Shown here one piece after another: positions 18,288-27,947 of a DNA stretch of 64,000 nucleotides. The position numbers were made by a program, and so were the translations under genes. Each line of letters opens with the position of its first letter. Within the stretch, counting starts at the first letter, position 1. This stretch comes from Cytophagales bacterium (GTDB taxonomy: Bacteria > Bacteroidota > Bacteroidia > Cytophagales > Cyclobacteriaceae): positions 310,001 to 374,000 of the forward strand of contig JAFLBR010000001.1 of the NCBI GenBank assembly GCA_017303795.1, written 5' to 3'. The notes under the pieces were generated by a model. It was not told where the DNA came from. It ran no database searches and saw nothing but the letters and a program-made list of their open reading frames with translations.

Positions 18288-19832
18288 ATGAAAATAATTA
18301 AAACAAAGAAGTGGTTGGCGATGATGCTCCTGATTGGAACACTTTCGGCCTGTGATAGCTTCTTAAATGAACCCCTTGAGCGTGCCGTGGTGGTGGACGA
18401 TGGAACAAGTTCCATTGATATGCAAGGGTTGATTATAGGTGCCTATGCGAGATTTTATGATTTTGGATGGGAGGTATATCCTTTGATTGCCGTACGTGGC
18501 GATGATGTGAATGCAGCTGGTGATCAGGCTCCTTTAACAGAAACCGATGAATTTAAGTACAGTAATTCGACCTGGATGCCAAATAGTGTTTGGCAAGGTT
18601 TGTATAGCGATTTAATCATATTCAACGATATGATTGAGGACATTGCCTTCTTGAACCAATCGGCTGCTAACCCTGCAATAGGTGAAAGATACATTGCTGA
18701 AATTAAAGTAATGCGTGCCTTTGAACTTTTGCAGATTGCACGACTGTGGGGCAATGTATTGGTACCTAATGTTACCAACATGGCCGAAATTGTGAACGTA
18801 CCAGTTTCTTCATACGAAGAAGTTATGCAACATATTTCAGCACAAATGGATGAGGCTGTTCCAGCTTTACCAAACCTTCGTCCCAATCAACGTACCGATA
18901 TTGTGGGTGGCATTACAAAACATGCTGCACTTGCAATAAAGGCATGGGCTAATATTGAAATTAAAAACTGGAGCGAAGCCGCGGAAGCAACAGGTGAAAT
19001 TATTTCTTCTAATATGTTCACCCTGTCAAATAACTACTATGATCTTTTCAAAATTCCAGGTAAACTGGACAACGAGAATATTCTTGAACTTCAATATTCT
19101 GATTTTGGTCAGGGTTCTGGTGCTCAGAGCAGTTACCTGTATGCTTTCTTTGGTCCTAATGCCTGGACTCCAGCAGTAGCTGGTTCTGGTGGTGGTTGGG
19201 GTTTCTGGGAGCCTACCCAGAAGTACATCAAGTTTATGCTTGACCGTGGTGAAGAAGAAAGATTGACAACCAACGTTTTGTTTACACTAAATGGAATGAG
19301 CTTGATTGAAGCTGATCCTAACTACGATCCACTTCCGGCATTCATTAGCAACACAACACCCGATGGTGATGTGATTGGAAATGCAAATGGAGACCCTGAA
19401 GCTCGTGCGCAGTTTTCAAGTGGGAAACACTATACGCCATCTAATCAATTAACTACTGGTCGTACCGATTACGGCACCAACAACAACTTCCGTTGCATAC
19501 GCTATGCGCATGTGTTATTGATGCATGCTGAGGCGTTAGTGATGAGTTCAGGTAGTTCTACACTTACGGCAGATGCTGCAGTTAATCTGGTGCGCAATCG
19601 TGCAGGCCTTCCATCGATCACTGGCGTTGATATCCAGGATGTATTAGATGAAAAATATGCCGAGTTGGCAATGGAATGGGGTACACGTTTTGAAGATTTG
19701 GTTCGTCATAACAGAACCAGCGAACTGAACGATAGCCGTAGAACCTATACTGATGCAGATAGATTCTTGCCTTATCCTCAGGCACAAGTAGATATTTTAC
19801 CCTTACTTAAAGCTGCACAAGCCAATAACTAA
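18288..19832 (+). CDS. SusD/RagB-family surface lipoprotein
   Basis: Glycan-binding lid of the SusCD importer, anchored outside the outer membrane. I prefer the ATG at 18288 (MKIIKTKKWLAMMLLIG) because it gives a clean lipoprotein signal with lipobox TLSAC; an ATG at 18273 overlaps the susC stop. The TPR-rich SusD fold is visible throughout, with the usual C-terminal segment (ALVMSSG..., LVRNRAGLP, EKYAELAMEWGTRFEDLVRH) found in RagB proteins. 515 residues, normal. Substrate specificity follows the nearby enzymes and is probably a beta-glucan. Confidence 0.95.
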   Translation: MKIIKTKKWLAMMLLIGTLSACDSFLNEPLERAVVVDDGTSSIDMQGLIIGAYARFYDFGWEVYPLIAVRGDDVNAAGDQAPLTETDEFKYSNSTWMPNSVWQGLYSDLIIFNDMIEDIAFLNQSAANPAIGERYIAEIKVMRAFELLQIARLWGNVLVPNVTNMAEIVNVPVSSYEEVMQHISAQMDEAVPALPNLRPNQRTDIVGGITKHAALAIKAWANIEIKNWSEAAEATGEIISSNMFTLSNNYYDLFKIPGKLDNENILELQYSDFGQGSGAQSSYLYAFFGPNAWTPAVAGSGGGWGFWEPTQKYIKFMLDRGEEERLTTNVLFTLNGMSLIEADPNYDPLPAFISNTTPDGDVIGNANGDPEARAQFSSGKHYTPSNQLTTGRTDYGTNNNFRCIRYAHVLLMHAEALVMSSGSSTLTADAAVNLVRNRAGLPSITGVDIQDVLDEKYAELAMEWGTRFEDLVRHNRTSELNDSRRTYTDADRFLPYPQAQVDILPLLKAAQANN

Positions 19833-19840
19833 AATTCAGA

Positions 19841-21550
19841 ATGATGAAAACGAATAGATTATTCATATTACTGGCGGGATTGATTCTCGTGTGGTCTTGC
19901 AAAGATGGCTTTATTGATGACATCACTGCGGTTTCTCCGGGTGCCGATCTGACTGCACCTCAGATTAGTGTAGCGTATCCAACGGAGGGAACTAAAATTA
20001 AGGTGAATGAAAATATAACCTCCATCAATATTGATTTCCAGGCATCGGATGATATTGAGTTAGGAACTGTTACAATAAAAGTTGACGATGAGGTTATTGC
20101 ATCCTTTAATGAATTCAAGGATTATAGGGTTCTTAAAACACAATATTTATATGAGAGCCTGACTACCGGTGTGCACGTGCTAAGTATTACTGCTGTTGAT
20201 CTTGAAGGTAAGAGCACAACAAAACTTGTTAACTTCGAAAAAGAGCCTGCCTACATTCCCAAGTATGAAGGTGAGGTTTTTTATATGCCTTTTGATGGTA
20301 GTTTTATTGAACTGGTTAGTGTTACCAATGCTACTGTAGTGGGAACTCCTGGCTTTTCAACAAACTCAATTGCCGGAACTAATTCTTATGCTGGCGCTGC
20401 CAATTCATACCTTCAATTTCCATTAGCCGGACTAGAATTAGAGGATGAGTTTACTGTTGCTTTTTGGTATAAAGTAAATACCACTCCTGATCGGGCAGGT
20501 ATTTTAAGTGTAGGCCCTCCCGGAATTAATACCCGAACCAGTGGTTTCCGTTTGTTCCGCGAAGGCGGAGCGAATCCTTTAAAGAGCAACATAGGTCTAG
20601 GCACTGAAGAATCCTGGAATGATGGAGGTGCCATTTCAACTACCGAATGGGTATTCGTTAGCATGGTTGCAGGAAGCGGTTCGCATGGCATTTACGTAAA
20701 TGGAAATCTGCTAAGAGCGCAATCAGCCTACACAGGTGCTCTTAGTTGGGCTAACACCGCTTTGTTGACGATTGGATCAGGTGCTCCGAATTTCATAGAA
20801 TGGAACCATCTTTCTGATAATAGCCAGATTGACGAATTAAGGATTTTTAATAAGAAACTTACTCAAGAAGAGGTACAGTTCGTTATGCAAACGTCTGCTC
20901 AAGAGCCTTATGAACCCATGTATGAGGGTGAAGTTTTCTACATGCCCTTTGAAAACGACTTGTATAATGATCGCATAAGCGAAACAGCTGCAACTGTTGT
21001 AGGTTCACCATCATTTGGTATTGGTAAGGAAGGCGATGCATATGAGGGTGCCGCTGACTCGTACCTGACCTTTCCAATAGCAGATTTAGGTTTAGAAGAT
21101 GAATTCAGTATTTCATTCTGGTACAAGGCCAACATCACGCCCGATAGAGCTGGAATTCTTACTGTAGGCCCTCCAGGAATTAATACAAGAACAAGCGGCT
21201 TCCGCTTATTCCGTGAAAGCGGGGCTGGCGTATTAAAAAGTAATGTAGGCATGGGTACCGGTGACCAATGGAATGATGGTGGAGCTATTTCAGCTACTGA
21301 CTGGGTATTTATTACCATGGTGGTAGGCGAGGGTGCGCATGGCATTTACGTAAATGGCGCCTTATTGAGGGCTGAAACAATTTTCACAGGAAGTGTTAGT
21401 TGGGCCGATTGTGAATTTTTGTCGATTGGTTCTGGTGCGCCTCGTTTCACTGAGTGGGGTCATCTTTCTGATAACAGTTTGATTGATGAGATCAGAATCT
21501 TTAATCGTAAACTTTCTCAAGCTGAAATACAAGATATGATGAACGACTAA
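19841..21550 (+). CDS. Surface glycan-binding lipoprotein with two tandem LamG-like domains
   Basis: Takes the SusE/F or surface glycan-binding protein position of the PUL. 569 residues: lipoprotein signal (lipobox LVWSC), an Ig-like domain at about 40-140, then two concanavalin/LamG-type units at 142-360 and 361-569. The units are an internal duplication with a period of 219 residues (657 bp); both start YEGEVFYMPF and share VGPPGINTRTSGFRLFRE and HGIYVNG. Duplicated sugar-binding domains suggest avidity for a polymer. The gene lies 8 bp after susD. Ligand is inferred from context only. Confidence 0.85.
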   Translation: MMKTNRLFILLAGLILVWSCKDGFIDDITAVSPGADLTAPQISVAYPTEGTKIKVNENITSINIDFQASDDIELGTVTIKVDDEVIASFNEFKDYRVLKTQYLYESLTTGVHVLSITAVDLEGKSTTKLVNFEKEPAYIPKYEGEVFYMPFDGSFIELVSVTNATVVGTPGFSTNSIAGTNSYAGAANSYLQFPLAGLELEDEFTVAFWYKVNTTPDRAGILSVGPPGINTRTSGFRLFREGGANPLKSNIGLGTEESWNDGGAISTTEWVFVSMVAGSGSHGIYVNGNLLRAQSAYTGALSWANTALLTIGSGAPNFIEWNHLSDNSQIDELRIFNKKLTQEEVQFVMQTSAQEPYEPMYEGEVFYMPFENDLYNDRISETAATVVGSPSFGIGKEGDAYEGAADSYLTFPIADLGLEDEFSISFWYKANITPDRAGILTVGPPGINTRTSGFRLFRESGAGVLKSNVGMGTGDQWNDGGAISATDWVFITMVVGEGAHGIYVNGALLRAETIFTGSVSWADCEFLSIGSGAPRFTEWGHLSDNSLIDEIRIFNRKLSQAEIQDMMND

Positions 21551-21627
21551 TTAGTCATTCATCAAAGATACTGATGAGTACATCTCATCTTTTTAGGTTA
21601 ATTGTTTGTTGTTTAGGAGTTGTTTAT

Positions 21628-21654
21628 AAGAGGATACCTTTCCGGTATCCTCTT
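21628..21654 (+). terminator. Intercistronic hairpin inside the PUL
   Basis: Perfect 11-bp stem AAGAGGATACC / GGTATCCTCTT with a 5-nt loop, between the LamG lipoprotein and the glucanase genes. A weak T-rich tail follows. It may be a partial terminator that sets the surface-protein genes above the enzymes, or a processed-end stabiliser. Confidence 0.55.
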
Positions 21655-21666
21655 TACTTACTGGCT

Positions 21667-23640
21667 ATGGTTAAAAGATTTTTTTTATTCAGTTTCCTCT
21701 TACTTGTTCTTTTCGTTTCAGGTTGTAAAGAAGATGAAAGCATTGCAGAGATTGATTTAATTGCAGTGTTTGTAGATTCTGATCCGCTTGACCTTTCAGG
21801 CACCCTAAATATTGATGTTCCTGCTTCTGCAATACTTACCCTTTCATTCTCATCACCAATAGTTCCTTCGTCAGCTAACACGGCCATACTTCTTACAACA
21901 GATGCCGGTATCGTTGATGTAACCTTCAATTTTCTAAGTGAAAATAAATTAGTGGTAGTGCAGCCCATTGGTGCATTGGAGGTAAGCACCATTCATAAAA
22001 TTACCATTACCGATCAGCTTCAAGGTGCAAATGGTGCAGCGTTTACCACGCGCGAAGTGAATTTTAAAACTGTACCTGGTAGTTTGCAATTGGTAGCTAC
22101 TCGTGTAAATAATGAAGCAGTATCGGCCGCAAGTGTTACCGATGTTCCGGTTACGGCACTTCAGGTTGAATTTGATTTTTCAGTTCCACTTGATCCCACC
22201 ACAGTAACGAGCACTATATTCAGAGTTACCGGCCCCTCAACTGTTTCGGGTACTGTTCAGTTGTTGAACGATAACAAAACGGTAAAACTTACTTCGGCTT
22301 CAACACTTCAACATCTTAGAAAATATACAGCCATTATCTCAAATGGATTAAAAGGTGTGGAAGGTCAATCGTATGCCGGGTTGCAACGTGATTTCTATAC
22401 CGCTATTGATCCAACTCCCAAATTCCCGCTTATCTCCGATGAAGAACTGCTCACCAAAGTGCAGCAACAAACCTTCAAATACTTTTGGGATTTTGGTCAT
22501 CCTGCCAGTGGTATGGCGCGCGAACGTAACACCTCGGGCGATCTTGTTACCAGTGGTGGCTCAGGCTTTGGATTAATGTCGATTATAGTTGGGGTTGAGC
22601 GTGGGTTTATTACCCGCACGCAAGGAATAGAACGAATTGATAAAATTCTTGACTTCCTCGAAACAGCCGATCGGTTTCATGGTGCGTGGTCGCATTGGAT
22701 AAATGGAAACACAGGCGATGTAATTGCATTCAGTGCAAATGATAATGGTGGCGATCTTGTAGAGACTTCATTTCTTGTTCAGGGATTAATCACCGTGAGG
22801 CAATACCTGAATGCAGGGAGTCCAACAGAAAATCAATTGATCACACGCATCAATACATTATACCAGGGCGTAGAATGGGATTGGTATCGGCAAAATGCAC
22901 AGAATGTAATGTACTGGCATTGGTCGCCCGACAAAGGTTGGGCAATGAACTTGCAGGTAAGGGGTTGGAATGAAGCCTTAATGGTTTATTTGATGGCGGC
23001 AGCTTCACCTACTCACACCATTCCTAAAATTGTGTATGACAATGGTTGGGCAAGTAATGGCAACATGCGCAATGGTAATGTTTACGAAGGCATTACACTA
23101 CCACTGGGCTATCCGTCTGGCGGGCCTTTATTTTTATCGCAGTATTCTTTTTTGGGTTTAGATCCTAATAATCTTGCTGATGCCTATTGTGCCGATTACT
23201 TCAATCAGAATCGCAATCATTCTTTAATCAATTATAAATATTGTATCCGTAACCCGCGCGATTATGTTGGGTACAGCAGTTCTAACTGGGGCCTTACCGC
23301 CAGCGATAATCATCAAGGGTATAATGCACATTCGCCTACAAATGATCTGGGTGTGATAAGTCCCACAGCGGCATTGGCTGCTTTCCCTTACACACCAGAC
23401 GAATCCATGGAGGCATTAAAGTTCTTTTATTATACCATGGGCGATAGGCTTTGGGGACAATATGGTTTTTACGATGCCTTTAACATTACCGAAAACTGGT
23501 ATGCAAGTTCTTATCTCGCCATAGATCAGGGACCTATTATTATCATGATTGAAAATCACAGAACTGGTTTACTGTGGGATTTATTTATGTCAGCACCAGA
23601 AGTACAAGCCGGATTGACCAAACTTGGCTTTACTTATTGA
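21667..23640 (+). CDS. GH144-like endo-beta-1,2-glucanase lipoprotein (Glycoamylase domain)
   Basis: Predicted surface or periplasmic glucanase. The frame is open from 21574, but the ATG at 21667 gives a lipoprotein signal (FSFLLLVLFVSGC); 657 residues. Two Ig-like (Big_5-type) domains cover about 35-230 with lines such as ALQVEFDFSVPLDPTT. The rest is an (alpha/alpha)6 Glycoamylase domain (PF10091): QQQTFKYFWDFGHP, GSGFGLMSIIVGVERG, ETSFLVQGLITVRQ and NWGLTASDNHQGYNAHSP. From memory, GH144 endo-beta-1,2-glucanases such as the Chitinophaga pinensis enzyme carry this domain. Other members of the Pfam family have unknown activity, so substrate is a good guess rather than proof. Followed by a GH3 gene after a 111-bp gap. 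Confidence 0.8.
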   Translation: MVKRFFLFSFLLLVLFVSGCKEDESIAEIDLIAVFVDSDPLDLSGTLNIDVPASAILTLSFSSPIVPSSANTAILLTTDAGIVDVTFNFLSENKLVVVQPIGALEVSTIHKITITDQLQGANGAAFTTREVNFKTVPGSLQLVATRVNNEAVSAASVTDVPVTALQVEFDFSVPLDPTTVTSTIFRVTGPSTVSGTVQLLNDNKTVKLTSASTLQHLRKYTAIISNGLKGVEGQSYAGLQRDFYTAIDPTPKFPLISDEELLTKVQQQTFKYFWDFGHPASGMARERNTSGDLVTSGGSGFGLMSIIVGVERGFITRTQGIERIDKILDFLETADRFHGAWSHWINGNTGDVIAFSANDNGGDLVETSFLVQGLITVRQYLNAGSPTENQLITRINTLYQGVEWDWYRQNAQNVMYWHWSPDKGWAMNLQVRGWNEALMVYLMAAASPTHTIPKIVYDNGWASNGNMRNGNVYEGITLPLGYPSGGPLFLSQYSFLGLDPNNLADAYCADYFNQNRNHSLINYKYCIRNPRDYVGYSSSNWGLTASDNHQGYNAHSPTNDLGVISPTAALAAFPYTPDESMEALKFFYYTMGDRLWGQYGFYDAFNITENWYASSYLAIDQGPIIIMIENHRTGLLWDLFMSAPEVQAGLTKLGFTY

Positions 23641-23751
23641 GGCTATGAAAAATGTGTTGAAAAAGACTTGGAGATTTTATCAATAACCAGTTTCAAAAAA
23701 TTATCTGATCAAAAATCGAAAATTGTAAATCGAACATCGAAAATAAAAATA

Positions 23752-26028
23752 ATGAAATCTCTTTATCCACTCGCATTAGTTGTTGCACTTGCTTCGTGCA
23801 ACGGCCGTCAGGCACAACATCAATCTGGTATTGATGCCCGTGTTGATTCCGTGTTAAATATAATGACACTGGAAGAAAAAATTGGTCAATTGAATCTGCC
23901 ATCTGCCGGACAGTTTACAACCGGTGCAGCTGAGAATTCTGACATCGCCAAAAAAATTGAGAATGGCCAGGTAGGTGGTTTGTTTAATATTAAACGTGTA
24001 GCCGCTATTCGCGAGATGCAGCAGATTGCAGTCGAGAAGAGTCGCTTAAAAATTCCGCTCATCTTTGGTATGGATGTAATTCATGGTTACGAAAGCGTAT
24101 TCCCAATTCCGTTGGGGATAAGTTGCAGTTGGGATATGGAATTGATTGAACGCAGTGCGCGCATTGCCGCAACCGAGGCCAGTGCCGATGGTATCAACTG
24201 GACGTTTTCACCCATGTTGGATTTATCGCGCGATCCGCGTTGGGGTCGTATCTCAGAAGGTAACGGAGAAGATACGTACCTGAGTTCTCAAATCGCGAAA
24301 GCAATGGTGCGCGGCTATCAAGGTAATGATCTCGCTGCTAACAACACCATCATGTCGTGTGTAAAACATTTTGCCTTGTATGGCGCAGCCGAAGCGGGTC
24401 GTGATTATAACACAACCGACATGAGCCATCAACGCATGTACAACGAATACTTTCCACCGTACAAAGCAGCAGCAGATGCAGGCGCTGGAAGTTTCATGGC
24501 CTCGTTTAACGAGATAGATGGTATTCCGGCAACGGCCAACAAATGGTTGCTTACCGATGTGTTGCGTAAGCAATGGGGCTTTAATGGTTTTATTGTTTCG
24601 GATTACACCGGTGTAAGCGAAATGATTGCACACGGCATTGGCGATTTGCAAACTGTTTCTGCACGTGCTGTTGATGCCGGTTTGGATATGGACATGGTAA
24701 GCGAAGGATTATTAACCACGCTAAAAAAATCTGTAGAAGAAGGAAAAATTAGCGAAGCTCAGATTACCGAGGCTTGTCGCAGAGTTTTGAAAGCTAAGTT
24801 TCAATTGGGTTTGTTTGATGATCCGTACAAGTATTGCAATGAAGAGCGAGCAAAGACGGAAGTATTTACTGCGGCCAATCGTGCAGAAGCGCGTAAGGCT
24901 GCCACTGAAAGTTTTGTATTGCTAAAAAATGAAGGTAACGTTTTGCCTTTAAAAAAATCCGGAACTATTGCTGTGGTGGGCCCAATGGCTAACTCGCGCG
25001 AAAACATGACCGGCACATGGAGCGTGGCGGCACGTTTTTCAGAATCCATTTCAGTAATGGATGGTTTAACCAAAGCTGTAGGCAACAATGCAAAGTTGGT
25101 TTATGCACGTGGTTCAAACCTGCACGAAGATGCCGCTATTGAAGAACGCGCCACCATGTTTGGTAAATCTTTGAATCGCGATAAACGTTCAGCCGAAGAA
25201 ATGCGAGCCGAAGCAGTTAGAGCAGCACGCACAGCCGATGTAATAGTGGCTGTAGTAGGCGAGGGGGCCGAGATGAGTGGTGAAGCGAGTAGTATAACCA
25301 ATCTGGAGTTACCGCAAACCCAACGCGAGTTATTAAAAGCATTGTTGCAAACCGGTAAGCCTGTAGTTGTGGTTTTATTTACAGGTCGTCCGTTGGTGTT
25401 GAAGTGGGAGAATGAAAATGTTCCGGCTATACTGAATACCTGGTTTGGTGGCAGTGAAGCGGGTGATGCTATTGCCGATGTGTTGTTTGGTTCGGTAAAT
25501 CCTTCAGGTAAACTTTCAACCACATTTCCGCAAAACGTAGGACAAGTTCCCTTATACTATGCGCATAAAAACACGGGTCGTCCGCTTAGCGGACCGTGGT
25601 TCCAGAAATTTCAATCTAATTACATCGATGTTTCGAACGAACCGGTTTATCCGTTTGGCTACGGATTAAGTTATACTTCGTTTATGTATAGCGATTTAAA
25701 ACTGGATAAACCTTCTATGACGCAATCCGAAACGATTACTGTATCAGTTGATGTAACCAATACCGGTAAATACGATGGTGCCGAAGTAGTGCAACTTTAC
25801 ATTCGCGATTGGGTAGGTTCTGTTACCCGACCAGTTAAAGAACTGAAAGGATTTAAGAAAGTAATGATCAAAGCCGGAGAAACACAAACGGTAACTTTTC
25901 AACTCACCAAAGAAGAACTTTCATTCTTTAATTATGAATTGAAGTGGGCTGCTGAGCCAGGTGAGTTCAGTGTGTTTGTGGGCGGCAATTCGAGGGATGT
26001 GAAGGAAGCGAAATTTACATTGCAGTAA
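23752..26028 (+). CDS. GH3 beta-glucosidase lipoprotein
   Basis: Exo-acting beta-glucosidase that would release glucose from oligosaccharides made by the neighbouring glucanase. The frame opens at 23668, but the ATG at 23752 gives a lipoprotein signal (LALVVALASC), so that start is chosen (758 residues). The N-terminal TIM barrel ends with the nucleophile D284 in FIVSDYTG; the alpha/beta sandwich follows with GEGAEMSGEASS carrying the likely acid/base Glu; the C-terminal Fn3-like domain starts near QSETITVSVDVTNTG. Length is normal for BglX-like GH3. Related GH3 enzymes in Bacteroides beta-1,2-glucan loci prefer sophoro-oligosaccharides (recalled knowledge). Last gene of the PUL. Confidence 0.93.
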   Translation: MKSLYPLALVVALASCNGRQAQHQSGIDARVDSVLNIMTLEEKIGQLNLPSAGQFTTGAAENSDIAKKIENGQVGGLFNIKRVAAIREMQQIAVEKSRLKIPLIFGMDVIHGYESVFPIPLGISCSWDMELIERSARIAATEASADGINWTFSPMLDLSRDPRWGRISEGNGEDTYLSSQIAKAMVRGYQGNDLAANNTIMSCVKHFALYGAAEAGRDYNTTDMSHQRMYNEYFPPYKAAADAGAGSFMASFNEIDGIPATANKWLLTDVLRKQWGFNGFIVSDYTGVSEMIAHGIGDLQTVSARAVDAGLDMDMVSEGLLTTLKKSVEEGKISEAQITEACRRVLKAKFQLGLFDDPYKYCNEERAKTEVFTAANRAEARKAATESFVLLKNEGNVLPLKKSGTIAVVGPMANSRENMTGTWSVAARFSESISVMDGLTKAVGNNAKLVYARGSNLHEDAAIEERATMFGKSLNRDKRSAEEMRAEAVRAARTADVIVAVVGEGAEMSGEASSITNLELPQTQRELLKALLQTGKPVVVVLFTGRPLVLKWENENVPAILNTWFGGSEAGDAIADVLFGSVNPSGKLSTTFPQNVGQVPLYYAHKNTGRPLSGPWFQKFQSNYIDVSNEPVYPFGYGLSYTSFMYSDLKLDKPSMTQSETITVSVDVTNTGKYDGAEVVQLYIRDWVGSVTRPVKELKGFKKVMIKAGETQTVTFQLTKEELSFFNYELKWAAEPGEFSVFVGGNSRDVKEAKFTLQ

Positions 26029-26035
26029 TTTAATT

Positions 26036-26102
26036 AACCGCTGAGACGCGAAGCCGCAAAGTAAATTCAATTTATGCTTTGCGCCTCAGTGTCTTTGCGG
26101 TT
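26036..26102. repeat. REP-like palindromic element
   Basis: Imperfect inverted repeat with arms of about 26 nt beginning AACCGC and built of GCAAAG / CTTTGCG words around a short AT-rich loop. A related element lies at 48367-48424. It fills the space between the convergent GH3 and PorT-like genes and might also terminate both transcripts. Confidence 0.65.
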
Positions 26103-26112
26103 CAATCAGAAC

Positions 26113-27063
26113 TCAATTCTTTTTCTTCTTACCGCCACCTTTTTGTTTGCTCATGCCACCATGCGCGGCACTGGTAGAACGTGGAGGTTTAGCGTTGGCC
26201 GCTTTAATTCTTTCGGCATGGGTAGTAACCTTCGGTTTGTAAGCATGTTTAATTTGAATGATCCGCGATAAGCCGAAAGAAACCGAAAGAAAAATTTCCC
26301 TTCGTTGGCCATATATATCCGGGGCACCGGGGTTGCCATTTACATCGTTAGGGCCAGCCGGATTTTTTAATTCATTGAGGTAAGCCGATTTGCGGGTATC
26401 AAAAATTCCGAAGTTGGCGCGGCCATCAAAGTTAAGACTCCAATCATCGTTCAAATCGAAATCGCTATGCAAGCCAACAGCGCCAAATAATTGAAACGCG
26501 TTGAACTTACTTTTAGGAACATATACCTGCTTATCTAACTTAGGAACAAACACACCATCATAAACAATTTCATAACCCGGATCGGTAGGTACACTCACGC
26601 CATTCGGGTAGCGGATTTTAGTTGCCCCGGCCGGAGTGTTGATGGTTAACGTTTCCTGACCCGCTATTAAGATACTGGGCGCCACCGCAGCCACCAGACT
26701 CAAGCGAAAGAATGACATATCATTAATGTGCAGTTTAAGTGCCACGGGCACACTCAAATAACTCATCTGAATGTCGCGCACGCCAACTTCACCACCCGTA
26801 GTATTTTTGATTATAAACTTTTGCCCAAGCTGGGTGTAGTTGGGTGTAAACAAAACTCCATGACCTACACGATCGTATCCATAAGCAAACCCAACAGGAG
26901 TAGCCCGAATGGTAAACTTGCCATAAAAACGTGGATCTTTCTGTAAACCCTGATCGACCGTAAAGGGGAAATTAAACCCTCCGAACACACCATACGACTC
27001 AACATCTTGTGCGGAAGCCTGAATAATCAGGAAAAGAAATAAGCCCGTAAAGACGGCTTTCAT
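26113..27063 (-). CDS. PorT-like outer-membrane beta-barrel protein
   Basis: Signal peptide (LFLFLIIQASAQ) followed by alternating beta strands typical of OMP_b-brl_2/PorT-type eight-stranded barrels, for example MSYLSVPVALKLHI and FLSVSFGLSRII; 316 residues. After the barrel there is an unusual basic tail of about 45 residues rich in Lys, Pro, Gly and Ala, ending in KQKGGGKKKKN. Such a tail would probably sit in the periplasm. Function unknown; PorT itself belongs to the type IX secretion apparatus, but this is not clearly an ortholog. Confidence 0.75.
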   Translation of the reverse strand: MKAVFTGLFLFLIIQASAQDVESYGVFGGFNFPFTVDQGLQKDPRFYGKFTIRATPVGFAYGYDRVGHGVLFTPNYTQLGQKFIIKNTTGGEVGVRDIQMSYLSVPVALKLHINDMSFFRLSLVAAVAPSILIAGQETLTINTPAGATKIRYPNGVSVPTDPGYEIVYDGVFVPKLDKQVYVPKSKFNAFQLFGAVGLHSDFDLNDDWSLNFDGRANFGIFDTRKSAYLNELKNPAGPNDVNGNPGAPDIYGQRREIFLSVSFGLSRIIQIKHAYKPKVTTHAERIKAANAKPPRSTSAAHGGMSKQKGGGKKKKN

Positions 27064-27209
27064 GCGGATGTTCAGGTTGGTTATAAATTGGCCTTAAAAC
27101 GTCAAAAAAACCATTTTCTTCTTTGGCAGAATTACAAAACTAAGAAATAAAGGGAATAAATAAGCCCGGTTTAGGGGCCGTTTACCGGATTTTTGAACCC
27201 CTCAGACTT

Positions 27210-27947
27210 TTAATATGATCCTACCAAAGTCTTAAGTCCAAGGGCTGTAAAGTTTAGCTGTACAATAAGCATGGTAGTATTGGCCCGATCGGTTGTAAAG
27301 GTTACAAATCCGCTCTGATCAACCCGTACTGAGTTTCGTACTACATAGTTCACTTCATCGCCCCATAAGTACAACACCCGCAGTTGAAAGCCAGGGTTGA
27401 CTGTTTTTTTTGGGTTGGTATAAAAGCCAAGGCCAAGTCCGTAGTTCAGGCCGGTATCATTTGCATTATTGATTACCTCGCGTTGATCGGTATTAAAAAT
27501 TATATCGGCCACATTTTTATCGATCTTGGTTTTGGAATTAAAGAGCTTCAGTCCGAGTAAACCATCGGCAAACGGAATAACACGCCCTTTGTGATACTTT
27601 GGCTTCAATCGCGCCATAGCATTCCAGGTAAATACATTGTGGGTGGTTTTAAGCGGTGGCGATGTGGAGGTGCCGCTCTGTTTTTCGTTGCCATAAGTGA
27701 AGTATCCAAAGTCGATGCCTAACAAAATGGGAGAAGGTTTTTTCTCTGCCAGCGGACTTAACACCAGGCCAAGATTCAATCCGTAACCTAAGTTACCGAA
27801 TGAGTTATCAATTACTTCTCTGAATTCCCGTGAGGGTATTGCTGTTTGCACACCACCAAAAAAATGAACGTTAGAAAACCTGACGGAATCCTGACCGTGA
27901 GTAGCCGCGCTTATCAATACTAGAAATATGGCGGCTGTAAGTTTCAT
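27210..27947 (-). CDS. Predicted outer-membrane beta-barrel protein
   Basis: Secreted protein of 245 residues with a signal peptide ending near AATHGQ and alternating hydrophobic strands through to the C-terminus (LLGIDFGYFTYG, LNYGLGLGFYTNP, FQLRVLYLWGDE). I do not recognise a specific family. Its start overlaps the yebC stop by one base (TGATG), so the two are translationally coupled although their functions seem unrelated. Confidence 0.7.
   Translation of the reverse strand: MKLTAAIFLVLISAATHGQDSVRFSNVHFFGGVQTAIPSREFREVIDNSFGNLGYGLNLGLVLSPLAEKKPSPILLGIDFGYFTYGNEKQSGTSTSPPLKTTHNVFTWNAMARLKPKYHKGRVIPFADGLLGLKLFNSKTKIDKNVADIIFNTDQREVINNANDTGLNYGLGLGFYTNPKKTVNPGFQLRVLYLWGDEVNYVVRNSVRVDQSGFVTFTTDRANTTMLIVQLNFTALGLKTLVGSY

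Noticed and set aside
20413-21345. Open frames on the minus strand with similar translations, opposite both LamG units
   Set aside because: Their similarity only mirrors the internal duplication of the true gene on the + strand.
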